Assembly (NCBI GenBank): GCA_007121025.1
Contig: SKMO01000086.1
Coordinates: 1 to 38,690, forward strand
DNA length: 38,690 nucleotides
DNA from: Bacillota bacterium
Lineage (GTDB): Bacteria; Bacillota; TC1; UBA5767
Reading direction: 5' to 3'
A model generated the notes under the pieces. It had not been told where the DNA came from and made no database searches. It saw only the letters and a list, made by a program, of their open reading frames with translations. Shown here piece by piece: positions 1 through 7,882 of this stretch. How positions within the stretch are numbered: position 1 is the first letter of the stretch; every line of letters starts with the position of its first letter. Position numbers and translations under genes: made by a program.

Positions 1-728
1 ACACTTTCCGAGCCCGTCTCCAGAAGCAGCTCCTCTGCATAACGCTCAGCGGCGTGCTGCAGTCTGGCATCCAGGGACAGGACCAGAGAGTTCCCCTGGA
101 CCGGTGGAGTGTAATTGTGAACGCTTTCCGGAATCACCCGGGCCAGGGAGTCCACTTCAAGCTGGATTTCCCCGGGAATCCCGGTCAGTTCCTGTTCGTA
201 CGTCACCTCAAGTCCGGCCAGTCCCTGATTGTCCATGCCCGCAAACCCGATGGTCTGGGACGCCAGTCGTCCTTTGGGATAGTAACGCTGGCTTTCCTGA
301 AACATGACGACGCCCGGATAACCCAACGCCTCGATCTCCGGTCCCAGCCGGAAGGGAATCTTTCGTTTCAGCCAGACAAAGTTGCTGTCCGCTGTCAGGC
401 GGTCCAGAACCTGTTCCGGTTCCATGTCCAGAATGTGCCCCAATTTGTTGGCCATCTGCTGTACATCGTATTTTCCCCGTGCCACTTCCGCCGGAAACAC
501 CGCCACGGACTCCCCCATGGTGCTGGCCGCCAGCACTTCACCGTTTCTGTCCAGAATATCCCCCCGCTGGGGTTCAACACGAACATTCTTCAACCGGTTG
601 TTGAGCGCACTCTCCCGGTACTCGGCACCCTGTACGACCTGAAGATCCACCAGTTTGTACACCACGGCAGAAAAAAAGATCATCATGATCGCCAGCAACA
701 CCAGGATTCGCTTTTGGCTGCCACTCAT
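1..728 (-). CDS. Penicillin-binding protein, FtsI/SpoVD type (partial, 3' end outside window)
   Basis: This is the N-terminal 242 codons of a class B penicillin-binding protein, a transpeptidase that cross-links septal or spore-cortex peptidoglycan outside the membrane. The start is the ATG at 728, with AAGGAG nine bases upstream. A single membrane anchor lies at about residues 7-25. It is followed by the PBP dimerisation domain with its hallmark RGDILDRNG at 55-63. The catalytic SxxK region is beyond the window edge, so PBP2B (division) and SpoVD (sporulation) cannot be told apart. It follows ftsL by 16 bases, as is usual in dcw clusters. The frame is open to base 1. Confidence 0.9.
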   Translation of the reverse strand, partial: MSGSQKRILVLLAIMMIFFSAVVYKLVDLQVVQGAEYRESALNNRLKNVRVEPQRGDILDRNGEVLAASTMGESVAVFPAEVARGKYDVQQMANKLGHILDMEPEQVLDRLTADSNFVWLKRKIPFRLGPEIEALGYPGVVMFQESQRYYPKGRLASQTIGFAGMDNQGLAGLEVTYEQELTGIPGEIQLEVDSLARVIPESVHNYTPPVQGNSLVLSLDARLQHAAERYAEELLLETGSES

Positions 729-744
729 CGCATCCGTCTCCTTG

Positions 745-1227
745 CTACAATATCCATCTGTTGAGTATACCACTAAGCGGTCCCTGCGCCAATGACAGTG
801 GCCGCTGATCTGCGGTCAGAATGCCAGCAAAACCATCCTCATCTTCAACCGGATGAGGCATTCTCACTCTCAGGCTGACCTGTACCATCTGGTCCACTGT
901 CGGTCTTTGCATGGCCAGTCCCTGCTGCGCCTGCTGCTCCACTTTTTCCAGCGTGCCCAGGTAGCCGATTTCCAGGGACAGCCGTTCGTTGACCACCTGT
1001 TGCTGTTCAATCTGCGCCTTTGTGTATTCGATTTGCTGGTTGCGGGCACTGACCATGCCCACGCTGGCCAGATAAAAAACACCCATGCAGAAAAACAGAA
1101 TCGCCATGGTGAACAGGTCCAGCTTGAACCCGTTTCGCTTCATCGCAGATTCTCTGTCCCGACGGACAGCCAGTTTTCGTTTGGGTGCTTCGTATTTACC
1201 TTTGGCCTGACGGTGTTTTCTTCTCAT
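745..1227 (-). CDS. ftsL: FtsL-like cell division protein
   Basis: A 160-residue bitopic membrane protein placed between rsmH and the PBP gene, the canonical ftsL position. FtsL joins DivIC/FtsB in the divisome and helps activate septal peptidoglycan synthesis. A basic cytoplasmic tail (residues 1-37) is followed by one membrane helix (about 38-60). A heptad-like coiled coil follows (about 62-105, rich in Q, E and L), then a short extracytoplasmic tail. FtsL sequences are poorly conserved, so the call rests on topology, size and context. Its ATG overlaps the rsmH stop by 4 bases (ATGA), which implies translational coupling. Confidence 0.8.
   Translation of the reverse strand: MRRKHRQAKGKYEAPKRKLAVRRDRESAMKRNGFKLDLFTMAILFFCMGVFYLASVGMVSARNQQIEYTKAQIEQQQVVNERLSLEIGYLGTLEKVEQQAQQGLAMQRPTVDQMVQVSLRVRMPHPVEDEDGFAGILTADQRPLSLAQGPLSGILNRWIL
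764..792 (-). promoter_or_regulatory. Candidate sigma-A promoter for the PBP gene
   Basis: On the minus strand TTGGCG (787-792) and TATACT (764-769) are separated by exactly 17 bases. They lie at the end of ftsL and start about 30-40 bases upstream of the PBP start codon. This would give the PBP an extra promoter inside the dcw operon. The -35 matches the consensus at only 4 of 6 positions. Confidence 0.35.
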
Positions 1228-2159
1228 CTCTCGATCCTCTCCGCCACACGCAGTTTGGCACTTCGCGCCCGCCGGTTCCGGTTCAGTTCCGGTTCATCCG
1301 CCAGAATTGGTTTACGGGTCAGAATCTTCAGTTTCGGCGACTTTCCGCAAACGCATACTGGAAATCCCGGAGGACAGACACACCCTTTGGCTTCCACCTG
1401 AAAAAAGTTCTTCACAATCCGGTCTTCCAGGGAGTGAAAGGTGATCACCGCAATCCGGCCGCCCGGCGTTAATCGGTCCACAACTTTTTGAAGAGATTCC
1501 TGCAGGGCTCCCAGCTCATCGTTGACCTCAATCCGGATGGCCTGAAATGTCTTCCGGGCCGGATGTCCCCCTTCACGGCGAACGCCCGAAGGGATGGCCT
1601 GCTTGATCACGGTCACCAGATCTTCTGTGGTCTGAAGTGGCTGTGCCTCCCGGGCATCCACGATAAACTGGGCAATCCGCTGTGCCCACCGTTCTTCGCC
1701 ATACTCCAGGATGATCCGGGTCAGTTCATCTTTGTCATACGAATTCACCACATCAGCAGCCGTCAACGTTGCACGGCGGTCCATACGCATATCCAGGGGG
1801 GCCTGCTGGTGATAACTAAACCCCCGGTCTGCCTCATCGAGCTGGGGACTTGACACGCCCAGGTCGTAGATTGCCCCGTCAATCCCCGCAATCCCCCGGT
1901 CATCCAAAACGCGGTCCAGATCGCGGAAATTGCTCCGGACCGCCTCAAACCGGCCGGTGGCTTCAAACCGGTTCCTGGCGTTTTCCAGGGCCGTTTCGTC
2001 CTGATCAAGACCAAGCACCCGCCCTTCTGAAGTCAGTTTCTCCAGAAGAAGTGCACTGTGTCCACCGCCGCCAAGAGTACAATCCAGATAAATGCCATCC
2101 TTGTTTGTAACCACTGCATCCACTGTCTGTTGAAGCAGTACCGTTTCATGAATAAACAT
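1224..2159 (-). CDS. rsmH: 16S rRNA (cytosine(1402)-N4)-methyltransferase RsmH
   Basis: RsmH (MraW) N4-methylates C1402 of 16S rRNA in the decoding centre using S-adenosylmethionine. The 311 residues match the usual family length. Visible motifs are the SAM-binding DCTLGGGGHS (26-35), YDLGVSSPQLDEADRGFS near 97-114, and FHSLEDRIVK in the C-terminal third. A cysteine-rich GCVCPPG...CVCG segment is also typical of Gram-positive RsmH. It starts 9 bases after the mraZ stop and overlaps ftsL by 4 bases, so it is co-transcribed with the division cluster. Confidence 0.97.
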   Translation of the reverse strand: MFIHETVLLQQTVDAVVTNKDGIYLDCTLGGGGHSALLLEKLTSEGRVLGLDQDETALENARNRFEATGRFEAVRSNFRDLDRVLDDRGIAGIDGAIYDLGVSSPQLDEADRGFSYHQQAPLDMRMDRRATLTAADVVNSYDKDELTRIILEYGEERWAQRIAQFIVDAREAQPLQTTEDLVTVIKQAIPSGVRREGGHPARKTFQAIRIEVNDELGALQESLQKVVDRLTPGGRIAVITFHSLEDRIVKNFFQVEAKGCVCPPGFPVCVCGKSPKLKILTRKPILADEPELNRNRRARSAKLRVAERIER

Positions 2160-2168
2160 TGCGTCTCC

Positions 2169-2606
2169 CTATATTTCCAGCTTCAGCTCAGACAGCGTGT
2201 CGGCAAGACTGTCATAGTCCATCGCCTCCGACTGGCTGTACGTCTGCCAGACCTCTGCTGCCCAGATTTCCACCCGGTTAAGTACTCCGATCACCACCAC
2301 GTCCTTCTGGATATTTCCGTGGCGGACCAGGTTCTGGGGGATCAGAATCCGCCCCTGCTTGTCAATCTCACATTCTGTTGCCCCGGAAAAGAACATGCGC
2401 AAAAAGGCCCGTGCTTCCCGGTTGGTCAGCGACAGACTCCGAAGCTTTTCTTCGATCACCGTCCACTCAGGCATGGGGTACAGAAAAAGAGACGAGTCCA
2501 TGCCCTTGGTCATCACAAACCGTCCACCCAGTTCCTGACGGAACTTGGCCGGAACGATCATGCGGCTTTTGCTGTCCACGCTGTGTTCGTATTCACCAAT
2601 GAACAT
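2169..2606 (-). CDS. mraZ: Transcriptional regulator MraZ
   Basis: First gene of the dcw cluster. MraZ is a DNA-binding protein made of two SpoVT/AbrB-type swapped-hairpin domains, and it regulates its own operon. The first repeat starts at MFIGEYEHSVDSKSRMIVPA. The second holds ECEIDKQGRILIP near residues 78-90. The length of 145 residues is normal for the family. The ATG follows a strong GAGGGGGGG-type Shine-Dalgarno. Three copies of its presumed operator lie 30-54 bases upstream, which supports autoregulation here. Confidence 0.96.
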   Translation of the reverse strand: MFIGEYEHSVDSKSRMIVPAKFRQELGGRFVMTKGMDSSLFLYPMPEWTVIEEKLRSLSLTNREARAFLRMFFSGATECEIDKQGRILIPQNLVRHGNIQKDVVVIGVLNRVEIWAAEVWQTYSQSEAMDYDSLADTLSELKLEI

Positions 2607-2635
2607 GTCTTCCCCCCCTCTCCTGACCTATTTTA

Positions 2636-2660
2636 CCACTTCTCTCCACTTCTCTCCACT
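2636..2660 (-). promoter_or_regulatory. MraZ box array (three repeats, 10-bp period)
   Basis: Upstream of mraZ the minus strand carries AGTGG three times at an exact 10-base spacing (plus-strand CCACT at 2636, 2646 and 2656). The first two plus-strand units continue identically as TCTCT. MraZ is known to bind direct repeats with this helical spacing in mra promoters, including AAAGTG-type boxes in mollicutes, so this is very probably its operator. A TATATA-like -10 element lies just upstream at 2669-2674. Confidence 0.75.
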
Positions 2661-2708
2661 CTTTACCCTATATATTCCACCTTCTTCCCATTTTTCCTCT
2701 TTTGGCCA

Positions 2709-2735
2709 TAAAAAAAAGAGCCGCGAGCGGCTCTT
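2709..2735 (-). terminator. Rho-independent terminator after the COG2426-type gene
   Basis: The minus strand has a perfect 8-bp stem AAGAGCCG/CGGCTCTT with a 4-base loop (2716-2735), followed by a run of T (2715 down to 2709). The stem overlaps the stop codon at 2734-2736. It separates this transcript from mraZ. Confidence 0.85.
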
Positions 2736-3351
2736 ACACATCGTTTACGTTACCCTTTATTTCCGGTGTTTCCTCGGGCTCTGCCGGAACCGGACACTTC
2801 CGCCGGCGGCTGACCACCACCATGGCGGCGAACAGAACCACCACCAGGACTCCGCCTGCCAGACGGTTGGCCAAAAGTGACACAGCTCCCAGGCTGATCA
2901 GGGTCATCAGACCCCCCACAATGAACACCCCGGCGGCGATGGACACGAACGCGCGCAGTACGCTGAGCTGCAGCAGATAGGCGATCAGTGTGCCTGTCCA
3001 GGCTCCGGTTCCCGGTGCCGGAATGCTGACAAAGAGTGTCAGACCCAGAAGCTCGTACTTTTCATATTGACATTTCTTGGCTTCAGCAGAAGCCAGCACT
3101 TTCCGGATGATCCGTCCCAGAGGTTCCCACCGGGAAAACAGCCGGATGGCCGGTCGCAGAAGAAGCAGAATCGGCAGCACAGGAACCAGGTTTCCGGCCG
3201 TTGCGTAGAGGTAGTTTTTCAGAGGGTCAATGCCCAGGGCAATGCCCAGTGGAATGGCCACCCTCAATTCGGTGATCGGAAGCATGGACAGGAAGAACAC
3301 CCGCACCTCCGGAGGCATAAACTGGACCATTTCAATGATTTTTTCAGCCAT
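2734..3351 (-). CDS. COG2426-type small multidrug export family membrane protein
   Basis: A predicted integral membrane protein of 205 residues with four or more hydrophobic stretches. It resembles the family often annotated as small multidrug export protein; no substrate is established. Recognisable features are ELRVAIPLGIALG near the N-terminus, a PAPGTGAWTGTL loop and a basic RRRK tail. I place the start at the ATG at 3351 (MAEKIIEMV) because GAGG lies six bases upstream. The in-frame ATG at 3363 would bury that site. The start overlaps the preceding gene's stop by 8 bases, so the two are probably translated from one message. A terminator follows directly. Confidence 0.75.
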   Translation of the reverse strand: MAEKIIEMVQFMPPEVRVFFLSMLPITELRVAIPLGIALGIDPLKNYLYATAGNLVPVLPILLLLRPAIRLFSRWEPLGRIIRKVLASAEAKKCQYEKYELLGLTLFVSIPAPGTGAWTGTLIAYLLQLSVLRAFVSIAAGVFIVGGLMTLISLGAVSLLANRLAGGVLVVVLFAAMVVVSRRRKCPVPAEPEETPEIKGNVNDV

Positions 3352-5584
3352 GATGTTCCTCATTTCTATTCAGTCTTTTTTTTGCACCCACAGGAAGGCT
3401 GTTTACGTCCGTTCCCCGTGCACAGGCCACGGCATTCACCACGGCAGCCGGAACCGGAACACAGCTGATCTCCCCGAAACTTCGGGCCCCAAACGGTCCC
3501 GAGAGTTCCTGCTGCTGCGAAAACACGGTCTCCAGCTCTGGCATTTCAGATGCCTTCAGAAGATGGCAGCCCCCCAGAGTGTTGGTTTCAATCGTTCCGT
3601 CGTCTCCCCAGGACAGCCCTTCACTGAGCGCCATGCCGATACCCATGGAAACAGCCCCTTCAATCTGGCCCTCCAGTCCGGCCGGATTGATCATCTGGCC
3701 CGGATCATGGCTGGCGCAGTAACGCTGGACACGGATCTGGCCGGTCTTTCGACAGACACGGACCTGCGCAAAGTGGGCGGCATAACTCATGGGGTCGGTT
3801 GAGGCGCTGTGGGTCGCATGGACGTAGAGGTCCTCTCCGGTCTGAGAATGGATCCAGCGGGCCAACTCACCGGTTCCCACCTTCCGGCCATCCGCCAGTC
3901 GGACCTGGCCATCAACCAGTTCCACTGCCTGCTCGCACTCAAAATACCGGCAGGCAAACCCCTTGAGCCGGTTCTCCATCGCCCGGGCGGCCTTCAACAC
4001 GGCCTCACCGGCCACTGAGATGCTCCGGCTGGCATAACAACCCAAGTCAAAAGGCGCCGCCGATGTGTCTCCCTCCACAACACCGATCCCGCAGGCATCC
4101 AACCCCAGAACCTCACCCACAATCTGGGTAAACGCAGTGGTGGTTCCCGTTCCCATATCCACCGTCCCGGTGATCAGGTTCACCGACCCGTCCCGGTTCA
4201 TTTTCAGGGCCACTGTCGTGGTGTCAAAATGGACCGGATGCATGCCATTTCCATGAACACCAAGGCTCATGCCAGTTCCATAGAAGAACCGGGAATCCGA
4301 CCAGCGCTCCCCGGGCAGCCGCCCAAACCGTTGTGCCCCTTGTTCAAGGACCTGCCGGAGGCTGATCCGTCCATAGGGTTTCCCGGTCCGGGGATCATGA
4401 TCTGCCTGTCGGACACACAGGCGCCGACGCAGGTTGAGGGGATCTGTCCCCAGGGCCCGGGCAACCCGGTCGATATGAATCTCCAGCGCAGTCATTAACT
4501 GGGTCGATCCGTAACCCCGCATGGCGGAAGCCACCGGTTTGTTGGTCAGCGCCGACCGGGCCAGGTACCGGATGGACGGAATACGGTAGAGCCGAAACGG
4601 TTTTGCGCTCATGGCCCAGACGAAATCCTCTCCGCTGGACAAATACCCGCCGGCATCCGCCACCAGGTCGAGCTCAAGGCCGGTCACCTCTCCCTCTTGC
4701 AATGTGGTCCGCATCCGGGCGTCCAGTCCATAGCTGACCCGGGACGCCTGGATCGTCTGCCGCCGATCAAGAATCAGTTTCACCGGGCGGTTCAGAAGCC
4801 TGGCTGCATAGGCCGCCAGAGGTTCAAGAATGACTTCCAGCTTGCCCCCGAACGAACCGCCAAGCGGTGTCCGGATGACACGAACCCGGGATTGGGGCAG
4901 TTCAAGAATGTCCGCCGTGATGAATCTGACCGCCCAGATGTTCTGGGACGGGGTATAGATCAGCAGATCCCCTGAGGCATCCGGCTGGACCAGCACACCA
5001 TGGGTCTCCATTGCTCCCTGATGATATGGAGGGAGGCGAAGTCGTGTTTCCACCACCTGATCGGCTGTATTGAGCGCCTGATCCCAGTCACCGGTTTCCT
5101 GTCGGCAGGTCCCGCCCAGATTCCCGGCCGGATCCACCTGTGGAGCTTCTGTCTCCAGAGCCTGGCGGGGAGCAAGCACAAAGTCCAGACACTCATAATC
5201 CACCCGCAACTTGCGGCTGGCCCTGAGGGCCTGTTCACGGTTCTGGGCCAGCACCAGCGCCACCCGGTCCCCGGCAAACCGGACAACCGGTGAAAAGAGC
5301 CGTTCCTGGCAGGGAAACGAATGGTCTTCAAAAGGCGCCGCCCCATTATACCTGTTTTCCGGGGTGTTTTCATGGGTCAGCACGGCGGCCACTCCAGGCA
5401 TGGCCAGTGCTGAAGCCGCATCGATCCCCCGGATCCGGGCGTGTGGGTGAGGGGACAGCACAAGCACTCCTTCAAGCATTCCCGGCACCTGCATGTCTCC
5501 CACATACCGCGTTGTTCCACTGACTTTGCCCCGGGCGTCACGAACCGGCAGCGACCGTCCGATCTGATGATGTGTGTTGTTCAT
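3344..5584 (-). CDS. Xanthine dehydrogenase family protein, molybdopterin-binding subunit
   Basis: A 746-residue large subunit of a molybdenum hydroxylase. These enzymes insert water-derived oxygen into purines, other N-heterocycles or aldehydes using a Mo-pyranopterin cofactor. Motifs include AMETHG (191-196), the cofactor loop GGSFGGK (242-248), RGYGSTQ (356-362) and the C-terminal FGE (703-705). The last carries the glutamate expected to be catalytic. The chosen ATG at 5584 has AGGTGA upstream and matches family N-termini; an in-frame extension reaches 5731 but crosses the neighbouring gene and a terminator. The protein looks complete. No FAD-binding or [2Fe-2S] subunit gene is nearby, which is unusual. 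The substrate is unknown. Confidence 0.88.
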   Translation of the reverse strand: MNNTHHQIGRSLPVRDARGKVSGTTRYVGDMQVPGMLEGVLVLSPHPHARIRGIDAASALAMPGVAAVLTHENTPENRYNGAAPFEDHSFPCQERLFSPVVRFAGDRVALVLAQNREQALRASRKLRVDYECLDFVLAPRQALETEAPQVDPAGNLGGTCRQETGDWDQALNTADQVVETRLRLPPYHQGAMETHGVLVQPDASGDLLIYTPSQNIWAVRFITADILELPQSRVRVIRTPLGGSFGGKLEVILEPLAAYAARLLNRPVKLILDRRQTIQASRVSYGLDARMRTTLQEGEVTGLELDLVADAGGYLSSGEDFVWAMSAKPFRLYRIPSIRYLARSALTNKPVASAMRGYGSTQLMTALEIHIDRVARALGTDPLNLRRRLCVRQADHDPRTGKPYGRISLRQVLEQGAQRFGRLPGERWSDSRFFYGTGMSLGVHGNGMHPVHFDTTTVALKMNRDGSVNLITGTVDMGTGTTTAFTQIVGEVLGLDACGIGVVEGDTSAAPFDLGCYASRSISVAGEAVLKAARAMENRLKGFACRYFECEQAVELVDGQVRLADGRKVGTGELARWIHSQTGEDLYVHATHSASTDPMSYAAHFAQVRVCRKTGQIRVQRYCASHDPGQMINPAGLEGQIEGAVSMGIGMALSEGLSWGDDGTIETNTLGGCHLLKASEMPELETVFSQQQELSGPFGARSFGEISCVPVPAAVVNAVACARGTDVNSLPVGAKKRLNRNEEHHG

Positions 5585-5632
5585 CGCTGCTTCACCTGCC
5601 TCACTTCTGCCCGTTTTCCCCGCCTCACCGGC

Positions 5633-5664
5633 ATAAAACAAGACAGGGGCACCCCTGTCTTGTT
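5633..5664 (-). terminator. Terminator after the TPR gene
   Basis: A perfect 13-base inverted repeat (AACAAGACAGGGG at 5637-5649 against 5652-5664) is followed on the minus strand by TTTTAT. It lies 11 bases past the TPR stop and only about 50 bases before the molybdopterin-subunit start. It should end the ylbF-TPR transcript or attenuate transcription into the next gene. Confidence 0.8.
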
Positions 5665-5675
5665 CCTGTTTGACG

Positions 5676-6296
5676 TCATTGAGCCAGCATCGTTTCCAGC
5701 TCCCGGACGACCGCATCATCTTCCTCCCCATCGGCCAGCTGTCTCAACTGCTCAAGCTGATCCCGGGCCTCTTCCGACGCTTCCAGCCTGATCAGCAGAT
5801 GGGTGTATGAGGCCTGCCCGTCAAAATGGTCCGGGTGAATCTCCAGAAACGCCTCATAGGTCAACCGGGCTTCATCCAGCCGGCCCAGTGCGGACTGTGT
5901 AATGGCCTTGGCCAGAAGCGCCGTCGTCTCATCGGGATCCAGACGGAGCGCCTGGCTGTAGGCATCCAGTGCCTGACCCAGTTCTTCGTCCACGTTTTCG
6001 CCGTAATAGTAGTTCAGGGTTTGCGCCAGCTGAAAGTACAGATCGCCCAGGTAACGCATATCCCAGGCCTGTCGTTCATCCGGTCCATACCCTTCAAATG
6101 TTTCGATTTCCGCCTGGAGCGACTGGACATATTGGTCGATCTGTTCTGCCAGATCGTTGCCGGACGGTTCCGGACCTCCCAGAGGGAGTTCCATTCCAGC
6201 GAAAGCAAAAATCCCCGCGAATCCGATCAGAAAGGTCGCTGCCACAACGATGACCACCGCTCGCATCACTTTGGGGTTTCTTAGTAGTGAAAACAT
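5676..6296 (-). CDS. Membrane-anchored tetratricopeptide-repeat protein
   Basis: A 206-residue protein of unknown specific role. One hydrophobic helix at about residues 11-33 anchors it in the membrane, leaving the acidic C-terminal part outside or free. TPR-like helical pairs are visible from about 80 to the end, for example YLGDLYFQLAQTLNYYYG, ALDAYSQALRLDPDETTALLAKA and ARLTYEAFLEIHPDHFD. Such repeats bind protein partners. GAGGG lies upstream of the ATG. It is co-transcribed with the YlbF-like gene 19 bases upstream and ends at a strong terminator. Confidence 0.75.
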   Translation of the reverse strand: MFSLLRNPKVMRAVVIVVAATFLIGFAGIFAFAGMELPLGGPEPSGNDLAEQIDQYVQSLQAEIETFEGYGPDERQAWDMRYLGDLYFQLAQTLNYYYGENVDEELGQALDAYSQALRLDPDETTALLAKAITQSALGRLDEARLTYEAFLEIHPDHFDGQASYTHLLIRLEASEEARDQLEQLRQLADGEEDDAVVRELETMLAQ

Positions 6297-6315
6297 TGTC
6301 GATTCCCTCTTTCCT

Positions 6316-6675
6316 TTAGTGCAAATGGGAAGGCGGTTCTTTGTCCGATTTCAGTTCTTCCATGGAATCCAGAAGAATCTCCTGAATCTCGGACAGCACC
6401 TTGGTAAACCGGTATTCAGCCATAAGAAACTCATTGATGGTCCGGTTCCGGGACAACTGGTCGTACATTTCTTCCACAATCCGGCTGTCTGTTTCTTCCA
6501 CATCCTGGCCCATCATGGCCTCCAGCTGCACTTCCCACTGCTTATGACGAAACGCCTCCAGCAGTTCCTGGTTGACGCGGTTTTCCTCCAATTTCTTTTT
6601 GGCCCTGGCATATTCCGAGTATTCCCGGGAATCCATGATGGCACTGGCCAGTTCTTTGGCTTTGTCTTTGATCAT
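6316..6675 (-). CDS. YlbF/YmcA family protein
   Basis: A 119-residue, highly charged, all-helical protein of the YlbF/YmcA (DUF964) family. In Bacillus these proteins form a complex with YaaT that steers RNase Y and affects competence, biofilm and sporulation; whether that holds here is inference. Visible features are the N-terminal SREYSEYARAKKKLEEN helix and the central AFRHKQWEVQLEAMMGQ. The ATG has GAGGTGA eight bases upstream. A good promoter lies about 60-90 bases upstream, and the gene heads a two-gene operon with the TPR protein. Confidence 0.75.
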   Translation of the reverse strand: MIKDKAKELASAIMDSREYSEYARAKKKLEENRVNQELLEAFRHKQWEVQLEAMMGQDVEETDSRIVEEMYDQLSRNRTINEFLMAEYRFTKVLSEIQEILLDSMEELKSDKEPPSHLH

Positions 6676-6733
6676 CCTACATCACCTCTTCAGTCTGTGC
6701 TCTGCCGCATCGCAGGAAAACACATTCTCCTAA

Positions 6734-6762
6734 AGTATAGCCGATCCCCGGCCCACCTGCAA
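6734..6762 (-). promoter_or_regulatory. Sigma-A promoter of the ylbF-TPR operon
   Basis: On the minus strand TTGCAG (6757-6762) and TATACT (6734-6739) are 17 bases apart, just past the stop of the YigZ-family gene. Transcription would start near 6727, about 50 bases before the ylbF-like start. Confidence 0.65.
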
Positions 6763-6768
6763 GCACCC

Positions 6769-7386
6769 CTACAGGACCCGGACCTCTCCAAAGGATTCCA
6801 GACGCTCCACGGCTTCCGGGACATCCCTGCGCCGGACCGCCGCCTCGATGCGGACGATGGCGGTGTATTGCCGTTCCAAAATCCGGGCATCCATCTGCTG
6901 CAGCAGATACAGAATCCGGTCAGCTTCCGGATAGGCACAGACCACCTCAAGCCGGTCGTGAAGGACTTCCTCCCGGTTGCCCAGTTCTTCCAGAAGCTCC
7001 CGGGCGGTTGTTCCATAGGCATCGATCAGCCCCCGGATGCCCAGTTTTTTCCCCCCATAGTAACGGGTCACCACCACACACACATTGGTCAGCCCAAGAG
7101 AGGCAATGGCCCCCAGAATCGGACGTCCGGCGCTGCCGGATGGTTCTCCGTTGTCATCGGCAAACTGATGTTCTCCACCTGTCCCGAGAACCCAGGCGCA
7201 GCAATTGTGAGTGGCGTCACTGTGGATCTGCCGGACCTGCCGCAGGAACTCCCGGGCCTGGTCTTCCGTCGTCACTTTCCCTGCCGACCCCAAAAAACGG
7301 GACCGTTCAATCGTGCGTTTGTTCGTTCCTTCCCGGGCCAGCGTCAGGTAACTGTCCCGGTTTGGCAACCCGTCTTTTGCGTCCAT
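6769..7386 (-). CDS. YigZ/IMPACT family protein
   Basis: A 205-residue protein with the two-domain architecture of bacterial YigZ: an N-terminal UPF0029/IMPACT domain and a C-terminal DUF1949 ferredoxin-like domain. Signature strings are DDNGEPSGSAGRPIL (about 78-92) and TRYYGGKKLGIRGL (about 107-120). The biochemical role is not established; related eukaryotic IMPACT regulates GCN2. The gene is divergent from the plus-strand ORF at 7500. The Shine-Dalgarno before the ATG at 7386 is weak (GGACAGGG about 10 bases upstream), so the exact start is less sure. Confidence 0.88.
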   Translation of the reverse strand: MDAKDGLPNRDSYLTLAREGTNKRTIERSRFLGSAGKVTTEDQAREFLRQVRQIHSDATHNCCAWVLGTGGEHQFADDNGEPSGSAGRPILGAIASLGLTNVCVVVTRYYGGKKLGIRGLIDAYGTTARELLEELGNREEVLHDRLEVVCAYPEADRILYLLQQMDARILERQYTAIVRIEAAVRRRDVPEAVERLESFGEVRVL

Positions 7387-7432
7387 GGTCTGTGGCCCTG
7401 TCCTTCCCGACCCGCTTAACCGGGATTAACTG

Positions 7433-7461
7433 TTGCACATCCCCGGACAGGTCTATATAAT
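7433..7461 (+). promoter_or_regulatory. Sigma-A promoter of the small plus-strand gene
   Basis: TTGCAC (7433-7438) and a perfect TATAAT (7456-7461) are separated by 17 bases, giving a start near 7468. The 5' leader would be about 35 bases. This is one of the best promoters in the window. Confidence 0.8.
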
Positions 7462-7502
7462 ACTAAGTATAACCCGCATCTTAAAGGTAAAGGAGTGTTA
7501 TG

Positions 7503-7874
7503 ATGAAGACTACTTATTATATCAATTTTGTCTGCTCGGAGAACCTGAATTCCGCAGACAACATCGACTACGAGGTCACCGTTGACAGACCGTATCTGCC
7601 CCGGGAAAACATGACCATGGGCGGCATTTTCATGGTTGTGGAAAACAGCGCCTATGACGTGGCCAAGGACGAAGCGAAAGTCTACGCCACCTGCTACTAC
7701 CCACGGAACAAGAATTCGGATCCTGCCGGCGAAGTGGACGTGGCCGGCGCCCAGAAGACCACGTACGACGTGATTGCCCGGCTGTCCGAGCGTTACGGCC
7801 TGAAAGGCACGTACACCTCCAGAAACAAAACCTGCAAAACTGTACGGACCGATCCAAACGACGTGGCACTGTAA
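7503..7874 (+). CDS. Hypothetical protein, unrecognised, 123 aa
   Basis: I do not recognise this protein. It has no signal peptide, membrane helix or nucleotide-binding loop. It contains three well-separated cysteines (in FVCSEN, ATCYYP and KTCKTV). It has an MTMGGIFMVVENSAYDVAKDE segment and a C-terminal helix TTYDVIARLSERYGL. Two ATG codons sit in tandem at 7500 and 7503. AGGAG at 7491-7495 is seven bases from the second, so I prefer 7503. It is the only plus-strand gene accepted in the window and is monocistronic, with its own consensus promoter and a perfect terminator. Base composition resembles that of its neighbours, so nothing points to recent transfer. Confidence 0.75.
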   Translation: MKTTYYINFVCSENLNSADNIDYEVTVDRPYLPRENMTMGGIFMVVENSAYDVAKDEAKVYATCYYPRNKNSDPAGEVDVAGAQKTTYDVIARLSERYGLKGTYTSRNKTCKTVRTDPNDVAL

Positions 7875-7882
7875 ACCGAACC

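Noticed and set aside
2636-2660. Short tandem repeat as a CRISPR-like or satellite array
   Set aside because: The units are only 10 bases with three copies and sit exactly where MraZ boxes are expected.
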